DNA of 64,000 bases from Cordia subcordata (lineage: Eukaryota; Streptophyta; Magnoliopsida; Boraginales; Cordiaceae): contig JAPTOF010000001.1 in assembly GCA_028554755.1 (NCBI GenBank), positions 5,872,501 through 5,936,500 of the forward strand. The letters run 5' to 3'. This document shows positions 36,330 through 53,052 of the stretch, piece by piece. A program made the translations under genes and the position numbers. Below the pieces are notes generated by a model. It saw only the letters and a program-made list of their open reading frames with translations. It did no database searches and was not told the DNA's origin. How positions within the stretch are numbered: position 1 is the stretch's first letter; the number at the start of each line of letters is the position of its first letter.

Positions 36330-38348
36330 CACGTGCCACGCCTTGTGTTCCCACACGTCATATACGCGTCTAAGTAATTGTGTCAGATATTTCTTGTATA
36401 AATTCGTGCATTAGTCCTATCAACATTCGGACCCTTCAACATCAAACCAATCTGCAACTTTTAAGGTATCTTCTCACCACATGCTTATCTGCATATGTCA
36501 AGTGATTTCGCATGGTTATGATTTCTATGATCGAAATCTTTTTAATGATGATCCATTTTATTGTAGCGGTTCGTTGATATTATAACTTTACGAAAATGAT
36601 TTAAATCCATGAATGTGCATGTTAAATTTTCATATTGTTCGAAAAGTATGTCATGTTAAATGTTTCTTGATTGAATCTATGCTTGTTTGTTAGTTTTTAT
36701 TCGCAAATTATGCATGATCACGCAACTCCATGTTATAAACTTGTTCATGTCAGATCTTTTGGTTTTGTTGTGATCTTGGATATATTTGTTGGGTTTTACT
36801 AAAAATAGTGAAGGGTTTCAATTTGCTTTACTTGGTTTTGGAGGAAAAAATTGTCTATGATCATGCACTTATAAAGACTCTTGAGTATTAGATTTCTTGT
36901 TTGATATTAGGGTAGGATAGATTTATTGGGTTCTCTGCTTAGTTTCTTAATTTTTCTGGTTTCCCCATTTCAAATGAAAGTTTTGCGGTGTCATTTCGGT
37001 CTACAAATGCTATAATTTGCTTTCTTTTGAAAAAAGGGAGAGAAAAAGGAAGAATCTGGTCATTTAAAGGATTTAGAAATATTTATGATGCTTTTTTACC
37101 GTCTGAAAATTGTTTAAATCTGTTTGCACTTCATCAAAAATAGAATTGGTTGAGTGTCTTTGGTATTGATGAGTTGTGTAATGTTAGATTTTGCCCTTGT
37201 TTTAGTGGGTGAGATAACTGTGAGGTTAAAGAATGTTTTATTAATTTTTGGCATCTAAATCTTGAACGAGAGCAACTAGTAGTCTCCTTCTGTTTATTTC
37301 AAATCAAGTTGTATATTTTGTTTCCTGAGATCAAATTCCAGTCTCTATTACATGATTGAAATTTAAATATTGACCTTCTGGCTTCATTATGAATGATCTT
37401 TTCTGAGGCATGTGGATGGTTTTGGTTTTAGAGATATGATCAGTATTAGGCCAAGGGTGGTTATGATTGACCTGAATTGGTTCTTCTTGCTGGTGTTGAT
37501 GTATAGGGTTGTTTAGTTGGCGTCTTTAGAAGGAACAAATGTTTGGAGAAGGTTTCACTTTCCCTTAATTGTTGTATATTTGCTTCTGCATCTCGTCACC
37601 AGATTGGGATGGGCATAGTGATGCTTACTACTTGTATTTCTTTTTTGCATTAATCACCTTATCTTTTGGTAGGATGAAACCTCTGCCCGCAAGCTCCAAA
37701 GTTTGAGTTTTTGATTGTTTGTTCTGGTTATATTGATGGTTGTCTGTTTTAAGTTATAAAAAATAGTCTTGTTTAGAGAACTTGTGTCTAGGAACATAGA
37801 TGACCATGTTTGAGGGGTTAATGCCTCTTGCGCCCTCCACATAACTTCAATCTAAAGAAAGGGAGAAGGGGAAATGTAAAGAGAGAGACAACTGGCTCAT
37901 ATGGTGTATAGTTCTTTCAGTTTTTCTTGATTTCAATTTATGTTTCATTAAATCTCTCTGTGTAGGCCTCTGTCCAGATATTAATCATTGCAGTCTTATC
38001 CTCTTATCTTTTCATGCATCTTCTTTTTCCTATGGTTGGTCTCCTTAGTCTACTATTCAAAGTCTCTTTTGCTTTTACACGGCTTTATTCTTTGGTGATT
38101 TAGCTTCATTTATATATCTCATCCTTGGTCCCACACGCTTTTTAGTGAAGAATTTTTTTTTCTTTACAAAGAACCTCATCATCAGAGTGAACTCTTTGGT
38201 CCTGTAATTGTCTGATGGCTTGGACCAACAACCTGTGCTACATCAAAATCTTGTGCTTGTCTGTCTCATTTTGAGCAAGGATACTTTACCTGTAGCTCTG
38301 TGGCTATGCTGATTGCTTATACAGTTTTTGTTTCTTTTGTCCACATAG
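36330..38348 (+). promoter_or_regulatory. GRP gene promoter, 5' UTR exon and leader intron
   Basis: A perfect G-box/ABRE core CACGTG is at 36330-36335, followed by GCCACGCC and a second ACGTCA at 36355-36360. A TATA motif (TGTATAAAT) is at about 36395-36403. A short leader exon would run from about 36425 to 36465, then GTATCT at 36466 and an acceptor TAG at 38346-38348 define a 1883-base leader intron. ACGT-core pairs near a TATA box are typical of ABA or stress-responsive promoters; that regulation is inferred, not shown. Long T-rich leader introns are known to raise expression of some plant genes. Confidence 0.6.
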
Positions 38349-38375
38349 GTAGTAAACTTGGAACATTGAAGAGAA

Positions 38376-39352
38376 ATGGGAGGTGGAAAGGACAAGCATA
38401 AAGACTCCGACAAAGGACTGTTCTCTCATCATGGCCATTATCCTCCAGGACACTACCCTCCACCACCAGGAGCTTACCCTCCTCCCCATGGATATCCACC
38501 TGCAGGATATCCTCCTCATGGCTATCCACCTGCAGGATACCCTCCACAAGGATACCCGCCAGCAGGCTATCCTGGTCCATCTGCTCCACACCACTCAGGT
38601 ATGATTGCTTAATTACTTCATGGATATAACTTTCGTTTCGCTCACTTTTCCTCGGACCTAACTCCTTGGATCCTATTAAAAACTTCAGGGAACTTGCAAA
38701 GGGAGCTGTAATATTAATAATATAACTTACATTTTCAAAGCTCCAAAGTTATTTGAATTATGATAGAGTTTCATCCTCAAATTGTTAGCAGAGTTTAAAA
38801 GTTCCATCTTTGCACTCATGTAAGATGTGCAATTATCCATAAACTAATTCATACTTCATTTTCTGGTACTTTCTAATTCATATTGCTGGTGTCTAGTAAA
38901 TGAGTCACTCCACAAATTATAGGCCTGTGTTTCTACTTCACTAATGAGCAAGCACTTTTAGCGGGTGAATAACTGTTGCATATGTGTTGATTAACATCCA
39001 TGGTGCCATTGTTGTCTAATCCTTTACATCATGACTAATGATGGCTTATTGTCTATGCTATGCTAATCACGATAGATTTCATTCCTTGTTTCCCACTTAT
39101 GCTGATACTCTATTTTCAGGACACGGATCTGGTGTAGGGGCTATGTTAGCTGGAGGTGCAGCTGCAGCAGCTGCTGCTTTAGGTGCTTCTCATTTGGCTC
39201 ATGGTGCTTCTCATGTGACCCATGGCGGTCACTATGGACACGGCCATGGTGGCAAGTTCAAGCATGGAAAGCATGGCAAGTTCAAGCATGGAAAGTTCGG
39301 CAAACACAAAGGGCATGGAATGTTTGGTGGGAAGTTCAAGAAATGGAAGTAA
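38376..39352 (+). CDS. Glycine-rich protein A3-like (XYPPX-repeat, Gly/His/Lys-rich)
   Basis: Two coding exons, 38376-38598 and 39120-39352, give 151 aa. The protein starts MGGGKDKHKDSDKGLFSHH, then has tandem proline-rich repeats (GYPPAGYPPHGYPPAGYPPQ, residues about 30-68), a small hydrophobic Gly/Ala segment (GAMLAGGAAAAAAALGASHL) and a basic Gly/His/Lys tail of KFKHGKHGK-type repeats ending GGKFKKWK. There is no cleavable signal peptide. This architecture matches the plant glycine-rich protein A3 family; its biochemical role is not established. The ATG is the first one after a leader-intron acceptor at 38347-38348 and is preceded by GAAGAGAA. Three other long frames overlapping exon 1 are low-complexity shadows of the repeat. 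The alternative reading that starts at 39038 simply runs through intron sequence. Confidence 0.9.
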
Positions 39353-39594
39353 CAGCTCTCTGTATGGAATTATACTTCAAACTTGCTGGTGCTTTGTTTG
39401 ACAAATAAACCACACATATTAAAGTGGCCAGTAGGCCTAGTGGACTTGTTAACTCTCTTTTGGATGTTTGGATGTTTTCATGGAATGTCTGATCTTTGTT
39501 GCTTACTGATATGCCTAAACAAATTTTTTTGTCTTTTTAATTTTGAGGTCTTTTAAAAGGGTCAATTACATGTATTAAGCAAAGTGGACAGGCT

Positions 39595-39822
39595 TTTAGT
39601 GTGTTTGAAATTATCTTATTTTAAAATGCTTATTCTATTAATTTGGAGATATTTGATAAGATTTAAGATATTTTATTACAAGTATCATATATTTTATAGT
39701 TATAAAATTGTTTTGAATTTTTAATAAATATATGTGATAAGATGTTTTAAATTTTATAAAATGTACTTTTATTTTAATAAAATAAGCATATTAAAATAAA
39801 ATTATAATTAACAGAACATTTG
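39595..39822. mobile_element. MITE family A, copy 2
   Basis: ATTATCTTATTTTAAAATGC near 39612 is the near reverse complement of AGCATATTAAAATAAAATTA near 39785. The interior (GGAGATAT, TTTTATAGTTATAAAA) aligns with the copy at 11611-11860. It sits about 250 bases downstream of the GRP gene stop. Confidence 0.7.
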
Positions 39823-39996
39823 CCTCTTGGGGTTGGCAAAGTGGCAGCCAGCGACTCGTTGTGGTTAACTTTTCATGCTCAGATATATGTTTTTTCGATC
39901 ACGAATATTGTGCTGTCCTTGTTTAATTAGAAACATAAATTGGATTGTGCATCTCTATACTATGGGGAAGATTGTTGTGGATTAGAAATCCGATTT

Positions 39997-40078
39997 AGTT
40001 GTTATCGTTTCTTTGACTTTAGTGTATATATATTGATAGTTGTTATCGTTTATTTGACTTTAGTGTATATATATTGAT
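39997..40078. repeat. Two tandem copies of a 41-bp unit
   Basis: AGTTGTTATCGTTTCTTTGA at 39997 and AGTTGTTATCGTTTATTTGA at 40038, each followed by CTTTAGTGTATATATATTGA. One mismatch. Confidence 0.95.
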
Positions 40079-40339
40079 AATCAACATTATGGATTTGTTT
40101 TTAAACGACAGCAACATTAGTTGTAAGTAGCATCGGGGTTCACTTTGGCTTCACTGAATGATACGATTGGCATTTTTCTATTCTGTTGCATTGGCCTGGA
40201 TCTTATTTAGAAAAAAGTATGACTCCCGTTCAACGTTCAAGGATTTTTAAAGGAAAATCAATTTAAAAGAGAAAAGTCTAATGAAGGACAAGTTCTTATG
40301 AAACTTGTATTCACAATTTAGGCGTTATTTCAAATAGTG

Positions 40340-41515
40340 AGGATTTAGATTTGAAGGTTAATGTATCTTGAAACTTTAATAACTCAAAACACTGGAGTAA
40401 TCATATCGATGTTTTTATGATAAAAATATACCTATAAAACTAGCAATAATTGAAATTGCAGGAGTTTCAATAAGTCATAGCATGTTCATAGTTGCAAATC
40501 TATATAGAGAAAAAAAAAAAAAGGTTAAAAATAATGGAGTCTGGTAAAGAACTTGAACATTTTCTAAATCCTATTTTGATATGGTGTTAAAGTTGGACCT
40601 TTGGTCCAGTACTATCAGACGCGCATATGTTCATGTGTAACTTATATACAATCATTAATATTGATTTAGCTTTTGTTCATTGTGCATCTTTATCATATGT
40701 GACTATAACCCTTTAAAATTATATTTCATGTATTCACGTAATGAATGATGACCCATCCCTACAAGTAACTTATCAAAATTATATATCAACCCTCTAAAAT
40801 TGAGCAACTTTATCTGCCCAATTACTTTATTTATAAAATATAATTGAAAATAGTAGTAATAATGCAGTAGAATCATGCAATGATCATAATAGTATACTGC
40901 GTAGAATTAAGTGGTTCACTTTTACCTTTATGTTTTTGTTTTAACTGTATGCTTCTATCCCATATCTCCTAATTTTAGTCCTATATATGATTTGTTGCTT
41001 ACACTGGTAGCTATATGACAAGTTTTTTAGTTATGAAATCCTAGAATATTGTTGTTAAGATTTAGGAGATATATTGTTTTTGTTTCATTTCTTTGAATAA
41101 GAAAACAACGCTATTTACTTCTTATAACATTTGTAACATAAAATTTGTTAAAAGAATACGAAAATTGTTTGTACTTTCGTAAAGCTAACAATTTATCTTT
41201 CTAAATATTATACCCAAAAAAAAACTCATATTTTTTGTGTTTTTCTTGGATCTAGATCATATTATGTGTCATTTTCTTTGATTTATCTAATTCATACTTC
41301 AAGTATGGGCCCTCGTCTTGTTAGCCAAGTTTGGCAAATCCTTTTTTTCCTCTCTCTTTTTTCTTTGTTTCTTTTCCAATTAAGAATAAAATTGATCAAA
41401 CTTCCTTAACTTTTCTTGTCTTTCAAGCTTTGCTTTTCTTTCTTTTGTTTTCTTTCTTCATTTTGACTTTCCATATTTGGTTTTAAAATACTTTTCTTCC
41501 AATTAAATAATGACT
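40340..41515. repeat. Duplicated block, copy 1 (pairs with 44535-45705)
   Basis: Shared markers in order: TGAAACTTTAATAACTC, TTTTTATGATAAAAAT, GCAATGATCATAATAGTATA, TAGAATTAAGTGGTTC, CTTGGATCTAGATC, GTGTCATTTTCTTTGATT, TTGTTAGCCAAGTTTGGCAA and CATATTTGGTT. The spacing is similar throughout, with small indels. No ORF is shared. It may be two copies of an unclassified element or a segmental duplication. Confidence 0.85.
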
Positions 41516-42335
41516 ATTAATTAAAATAAACAGTAGTCCCAAAATATCACATTGATTAAAAATTTAGCAACATCCAAAATACTAATAACTTATTATCAAA
41601 TTAAACCATAAAACCCAATTTAATAAAAGATTATGTAAAAATATAATTAACATCAAATAACAAAAGGATAGATTAGGAAATGCACATACACACCCTCTTG
41701 ACACAATTCCATTCTCTAGCTATGTCACGCATCTTACACACTCATTACGCCCACCCCACTTTTGCTTTCACATTCATACAATAATTTTCACTTTTCCAAT
41801 ATTTTACATTTATAGTTGCACGACACGATGACATATTTAGGGAATAATCTACACTCTAAAAAAAATTCATAAAAATGGAAATTAAACACCCGAAAAGCAT
41901 CCCAGGGTTGTCTGAATATCAAACCCTTTTCGGGAAAAATAAACCAAAAAGAAAATAAGGTTAACAAGGGAAAGAGGAAGAAAAACTTTATATTTGACGT
42001 ATTCATTTTTTCCTCTACCCATGGACAAAACATCCTCACAATTCTACCATTTATCATATAACATTAACCCAACATTAACCCACATATTTTTATCGTTTTA
42101 TTTTATTGATATTTGATTTCTAGGTGGTGAGTATATTCTCGCAGCAAATCTATTTAGAATAGTACAACTTTCTATGAGATGTTTAGCATGAGTGATGACT
42201 TCAGAGCTTTCTACGGTATTTTTTCTTTTTGAACCTTTGGTGATGTTTGGGGACTTTAATGTCATCTTAATTGTGTAATTGGTTTTTTGGGTGCCTGTAG
42301 AGACGAAGTCAAGAATTTGATATTGTGGGAGCCAA

Positions 42336-42612
42336 GAATTAATAAAGAAGATTAATAGTGTTAAATATTTTGAAAAAAAAAAGGTGTAAAGTCCATGTTA
42401 CTATTAAAGAATTTTGTATTAGTAACTCTAGAGAATATTATCTATAAAAAAGAATATAAGATTATTCAAAGAATTAATAAAGAAGATTAACAGTGTTAAA
42501 TATTTTAAACATAAATAAGTGTAAAATCCATATTACTATTGAAGAATTATGTATTAGTAACTTATAGAATAATATTTATAAAAAGGAACATATGATTATG
42601 CAAAGAAAGAAT
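42336..42612. repeat. Two tandem copies of a ~135-bp unit
   Basis: GAATTAATAAAGAAGATTAA begins at 42336 and 42471. Both continue through AGTGTTAAATATTTT, GTGTAAA.TCCAT.TTACTAT and GTATTAGTAACT. Confidence 0.92.
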
Positions 42613-42639
42613 TACTTACTGCGTCAATAATGTTCCCTT

Positions 42640-42765
42640 TTTTTCTCTTTTACAAATCCACCACCCCAACCTATCTCTCTCGTCCCACATTGGATTTGAA
42701 TCTAAGATCTCACTTTTGGACAAGTAGTTTTAACCACTTGAGTTATCTCTAATCCCTGACTAGCA
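42640..42765 (-). mobile_element. tRNA-derived SINE-like fragment
   Basis: The reverse complement reads GAGATAACTCAAGTGGTTAA (A-box-like), then CTTAGATTCAAATCCAATG (B-box-like) about 40 bases on, then TGGGACGAGAGAGATAGG. It resembles the fragment at 10845-10955. Confidence 0.45.
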
Positions 42766-43096
42766 ATAATTAACCAATTATCATATCAATATGAACATAT
42801 AAGCAACTTTTTCTATATAGATAAACAAACTATTTTTAAGAAAGTCATTTTTCATTGGTGTGAAAGTTTTGTTTTGAAAATTTTAGTTTCAAATAACTGG
42901 TAGTAGTTAAATATAATGAATCCATTTTTAGTTCTTCTTTTATATCTCTAATTAGCTTATATATTTTAATTAATTATCCAAAATCAAAGATAAATGCCAT
43001 TAAGGACATAGAATTCAATCAATAGAATTTCAAAGAAGGCACATGAACTATTTCTAAAAAATAAAAAATTAAATTAGAAAATATCTTTTCAGAGGC

Positions 43097-43165
43097 TTAG
43101 GGCCAGGCTCCCCTTGGTCCACCTTTGCCTCCATGCTTGGATGCCTGATTAATTTTCTGCAACAT
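43097..43165 (-). other. Short unidentified ORF with Gly/Lys-rich C-terminus
   Basis: The minus strand reads a 22-residue frame ending ASKHGGKGGPRGAWP then TAA, with acceptor-like TTGCAG and TTCTTAG just upstream. It is GC-richer than its surroundings and could be the last exon of a small-peptide gene, but no matching upstream exon was found. Confidence 0.15.
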
Positions 43166-44118
43166 AACCACCTAAGAAGACAATAAGAATATATTTACCA
43201 TGTTTGTAGGAGAGATATTTAGACTATATGTTATGTTACTTAAACTGAAGCTCCATGGGTCAGAATGGAGTATATTGTTTCTTAGGCAAATCTCGGGATA
43301 TTGAAGGATGCTAACAGTATATATACATATATTAATCAAGACTAAGAAATGTTTCTTTATTGTTTTGGTGGCTTCCAAGTTTTGTTGCTATAATATGCGA
43401 TTTTAGCTAAAATTGCTTGCCGATAAGCACTGTGAAAGCATGAATCTTGTCGCCAATAATACAATAGGTAGAATCATGTCTGCTATCTTTTCCAATGTGC
43501 ATCAACATCCGTAATTCCACTGTTAATTAGGCTCTAAATTTTTCTAATTAAGATCCTACTAAATCAAGCACTTGATTATAGTTTAATACTTGTATGATTA
43601 GTTAGGGATTAAACTTCAATTAGAAAGTGAGTGAAGATAAATTACAGGTTAAAAAAAGTCTACACAGAGTTAATCAGTATCATGACTATTTAAAAGTCTT
43701 GTCTGATGAGCAGGAAATGATAGTCTTTCATGGCATCATGGTTAAGGAAATCTCTAGCAACTTGTAACCCCTTTTGAAAACAGATGTCATTCATGTAAAG
43801 AATTGTGCATGATTGAATCTTGCTTCCAAGGTCCCTCTTTGAGAATTTGTCAGCATAGACAAAAATGATTTTTGGATTGTTGAAACACTTTAGTAACTGC
43901 AATTTTGCCAATCAAATGATATCTGCTTTCTCCAATATTATTCATAATCAATTGGAAAATTTGGAAATCTAAAGTTAGAAATGTCCTCAACAATGATAAT
44001 AGATACTGGTTTCTACCGCTTTCCTCGAGAGCTTCAAAGAATGTAGGTGTTCTCATAAGTTTCTTTCTTTTTGGCGAGGTAGGTGTTCTCATAAGTTGAA
44101 GACACCTTTTGGAATGTA

Positions 44119-44236
44119 GAGGGTGTTTGGGAGTGCTTATTTGGGACTTATAAGCTACAAATAACAAAAAGCATATGAAGGGATATTTTTTTTTAAAAGT
44201 TTATAAAGTGCAAAATAAGCACTCCTAAACACCCTC
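44119..44236. mobile_element. 118-bp MITE with ~24-bp TIR and TA duplication
   Basis: GAGGGTGTTTGGGAGTGCTT at the left is inverted at the right (AAGCACTCCTAAACACCCTC), one mismatch, and both sides are flanked by TA (44117-44118 and 44237-44238). No coding sequence. Confidence 0.8.
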
Positions 44237-44534
44237 TAAGTGGATGCACTCTATAGCTTTTTGTAGCTCTTTATTGACGCCAAAAAATAAATTGGTCACC
44301 CCAATTAGCTCATTTGATTTTTGTCACCAAAATTGTTTATTGTAAACTCCTTTGTAATAAAATATTTTAGATCCTTCTGGTGTATTACTAGGAGTGTACA
44401 AAAAATCGTAAAAATCATGAAAATCCTTTGGGCCGAATTGTATCCGCATAAACCATTGGTTTTCAGAGTAATTCGGTCAGTTGCATTTTAATTTTGAAAA
44501 ATCAATGCGAGTGGCTCAATTTACCGTTTTAAAG

Positions 44535-45705
44535 GTTAATGTAATTATGAAACTTTAATAACTCGGTCTCGTAACATTGGACTGATGCTGTATTTGTTAT
44601 GTACTTATCTGAGATTTTAAATATAAAATACATATAATTTATATGCATTTATATGCATTTTAGATTTAAAATTTCAAATAAGCATATAACAAGCACAAGT
44701 TATCAAAGTTTTTATGATAAAAATGTGCCCATAAAATTAGCAATACTTGAAATTGCATGAGTTTCAATGAATAAGTCATAACATGTTCATAATTGCAAAT
44801 CTATCAAAAAAGGGTCAAGAATACATAGTATAGTCTTATTCAAAGTGCATATGTTTACCAATGACTTATACATATTCAATAGAATCAATTTAACTCTTGT
44901 TCATCATACACACCTGTTCACATGGTGGCTCATACCTTTAAACAACTCACTAAAATTATAATTAATCTATTTATATGTTGACTTGTTTCTACAAGTAATC
45001 TACTACAACTACATATGATCCATCCAGAATCAAGCAACTTTATCAACCCACTTACTTTATTCAAAAAATAAAATTGAAAATAATAATAGTAGTCAGTAGA
45101 ATCAAGCAATGATCATAATAGTATACTATGTAGAATTAAGTGGTTCGCTTTTACCTCCATGTTATTGTTTTAACTATGTGCTTATATCCTATGTCTCTTA
45201 ATTTTAATCCGATTGGTTACTTACTCTGGTAGTGATATGAATATTTTTGTTAAAGTTTAGGAGATATTTGTTCTTTTGTTTCATTTCTTTGAATAAGAAA
45301 ACAACACCAAGTTATATTTACTTCTTACACCATTTTGTAACACAAAGATTGTTAAAAGAATATGAAATTGTTTGTGCTGTCGTAAAAGCTAGCAATTTAC
45401 CATTCTAAACACTATACAACAAACAACTCATATTTCTCATGTTTTTCTTGGATCTAGATCGTATTATGTGCCATTTTCTTTGATTGATCTAATTCATACA
45501 TCAAATATGGGCACTTGGCTTGTTAGCCAAGTTTGGCAAAGTCCTTTTTCCTTTTCTTTCTTTTTTATTTCTTTTTCAATTTAAGAAAAAAATTGGCCAA
45601 ATTTTCTTGTCTCCCAAGTTTTGCTTTTCTTTCTTTTGCTTTCTTTTTTCACTTTGACTTTCCATATTTGGTTCTAAAAAATTCATTTTTCTACTTAAAT
45701 AATAT
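44535..45705. repeat. Duplicated block, copy 2 (pairs with 40340-41515)
   Basis: Direct orientation relative to copy 1, offset about 4.2 kb. Markers include GCAATGATCATAATAGTATA at about 45106 and TTGTTAGCCAAGTTTGGCAA at about 45520. The 45533-45781 open frame is poly-Phe low-complexity sequence and is not counted as a gene. Confidence 0.85.
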
Positions 45706-46026
45706 TTTTTTTTGTAAAATTTATTTATTACATAGACATAGATATATAATCTTTTCAATCAATGTGAAAATAAAATTATAAATATATTTTTATAAAATTT
45801 AACTCTTGATAAAATATTTAATATTACCCATATCTTTTAATAACAGAAGCCATAATTAAATAGAATACTAAAATTAGAAAAATAAAATAAAAAACGTATA
45901 AACATTGATGAAAAAGGTTTGAAATTTTTGTAGGAAAAACATTTAACCAAATAATGCCATATGCTATTGATAAAAGAGTTCATACAAAAGAGAAAAAAAA
46001 AGGATCTATTTACATCATTCACTGGG

Positions 46027-46027
46027 C

Positions 46028-46058
<31 letters not shown>
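46027..46058. repeat. (TA)n microsatellite
   Basis: About 28 bases of alternating TA, 450 bases upstream of the ABCE2 start. Confidence 0.95.
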
Positions 46059-46060
<2 letters not shown>

Positions 46061-46184
46061 TTATAATTGATTACAATAATATAGAGAAAGTTAATCACAA
46101 TTCTTTTTGTCAAAACTATAAATATCAGAAACAGTGTGTTCCAAATTATAAATAAAGGTAAAACACAAATGCATCATTCTCTGG

Positions 46185-46461
46185 AACCCTAAACACGCGT
46201 TGCTCAGCGGAGGGCACGTTTGTAGTCGTATTTGGGTTCACTTTCTCAGGCATTAATAATACACATCCCTTTTCTACTTCACCACACGCCTCTTTTTCAC
46301 ACAACAACAAAGGTATTGTCTATTCTCCTCTCCTGTACGTATATATATACGTGTATGTATATGCATATGTACTTTATGATGATTTTTTTTTAATTGTATC
46401 TTTTTTCCTTGATTTGATTTTTATTTTGGAAATAAATTGAATTGGGATTTAGGGTTAGGGC
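46185..46461 (+). promoter_or_regulatory. ABCE2 promoter/leader with telo-box motifs and leader intron
   Basis: A telo-box AACCCTAAA lies at 46185-46193, within or just upstream of the leader. The leader exon is CT/AC-rich (CTTCACCACACGCC) and ends at 46312 with AG|GTATTG. The likely leader-intron acceptor is TTTAG at 46448-46452, immediately followed by GGTTAGGG, so TTTAGGGTTAGGG (46449-46461), a perfect 13-base telomere-repeat string, spans the acceptor 25 bases before the ATG. Telo-boxes are common in plant ribosomal and translation-factor promoters. Confidence 0.55.
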
Positions 46462-46485
46462 TTTTTGGGAATTTGATAGTTGAAG

Positions 46486-51919
<5,434 letters not shown>

Positions 51920-52549
51920 TTCAATCATGGAGCAGGTTTTGTTCATCCTCCTGATTACCTCTTTTATTGGCACCAAGATCTTGACAGAAACCCAACCCTT
52001 TCATTACGCGCTGATTATTGACATTGGAGGACTCGCACTTTGAGACAGTAGCCCTTGATTTTGTTTAACGGCTCCAATCCAAGGAGGTACTATTCAACCG
52101 TGAAAGATCATTGCATATGAATGACATGAAGCTTTTTTGCTTGTGGAGGCGATCGCATTTGCTGAAAATTTGAATATATTTCCTTATCATATATTACTTT
52201 GCCCGAGGATATGTTCCATACAGTATATTTGACGGTTGTTGCCAGTTTTGTCTTGTTATTGAGTGGTTTTAGCCATCTGTACTTTTGAGCATCAGCAATT
52301 ATGCTGATTTATGTGTCAATTAAGTGGATTTTGAATTAATCTTGTGTGGCTATGGCGTTCACTCGACAAATTATTTTTGCTGTGATATATCGACTTGTTA
52401 GCAATTGCACATATGAAGACACAGGATCGGCTGTTATTCGAAAAGAAACTATCAGCTGAACATAAGGGCCCTGCGGATTTCTTGGGGGTCAAGACAGCTA
52501 TTCTGCAGACTACCAATAACTATCTTGTTTCGATATCTTCATATTCTTG

Positions 52550-52800
52550 GAGTTTGTTTGGTCCAGCTTTTTTAACACCCAGAAGTGATTTTTGCGAGTT
52601 GAAAAAATTTAGTTCATCGGTTTGGCTCATTTTGAGAGAGTTTTTCAAGCTGAAGTTAAAAAAGAGTTTAGAAATCAAAAGCTCCAATTGGAAAAAAAAA
52701 AAAAAAAAGGGAAAAAACTTTTGAGAAGTTTTTATATTATTTCAGAAATTACTTTTATTTTTTTTAAAAATACTATTTAATATTTTTAAAAATTAAATAT
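52550..52800. mobile_element. hAT-like MITE fragment related to 32155-32535
   Basis: GAGTTTGTTTGGTCCAGCTT at the left, AGAAGTTTTTATATTATTTC and AGAAATTAC inside, matching the SKIP31 intron element. The right end is not found. Confidence 0.5.
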
Positions 52801-52840
52801 CACCTACTAACGAGTTGAAAGCTCAACTCCATATATACTT

Positions 52841-53052
52841 AGGCTTGTTTGGATTGTTTTTTTTTTTAAAGTGTTTTTTTTAACAATTTTTGAAAAATAA
52901 TTTTTTTTAGAAGTTAAAAATTCTAACTTCTAAAAAAAGTTGTATTTGAACTTTTTTCAGAGTTCAAATTTTTTTAAAAGTCAAATTAAATAGTTATTGT
53001 AAATTTAATGTAATTTTTTTTTTAAAAAAAAACCAATCCAAATAGACCCTTA
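52841..53052. mobile_element. MITE family B, copy between ABCE2 and XEG113
   Basis: AGGCTTGTTTGGATTGTTTT at the left and AAAACCAATCCAAATAGACC at the right are inverted repeats of about 20 bases. The interior has TTAAAAATTCTAACTTCTAA. The flanks CTTAGG/CCTTAG may hold a short duplication. Confidence 0.7.

Larger units (their letters stand above)
41516..44534. other. Intergenic region between the duplicated blocks
   Basis: AT-rich. It contains the 135-bp tandem repeat, a SINE-like fragment and a TA-flanked MITE, listed separately. Open frames at 41788-42057, 43172-43378 and 43690-44167 (all minus) show no recognisable family or usable start context. Confidence 0.5.

Noticed and set aside
38304..38604. 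Alternative frames over the GRP exon 1 on both strands
   Set aside because: Shadows of the GYPPAGYPP codon repeat; only one frame joins exon 2 in phase.
43690..44167. Two overlapping minus-strand frames of 73 and 105 residues
   Set aside because: No recognised domain; one starts inside a MITE (44119-44236), and neither has a plausible promoter or splice partner.
45533..45781. Plus-strand frame rich in Phe/Leu
   Set aside because: Low-complexity translation of a T-rich tract within a duplicated non-coding block; the frame is not kept in the other copy.
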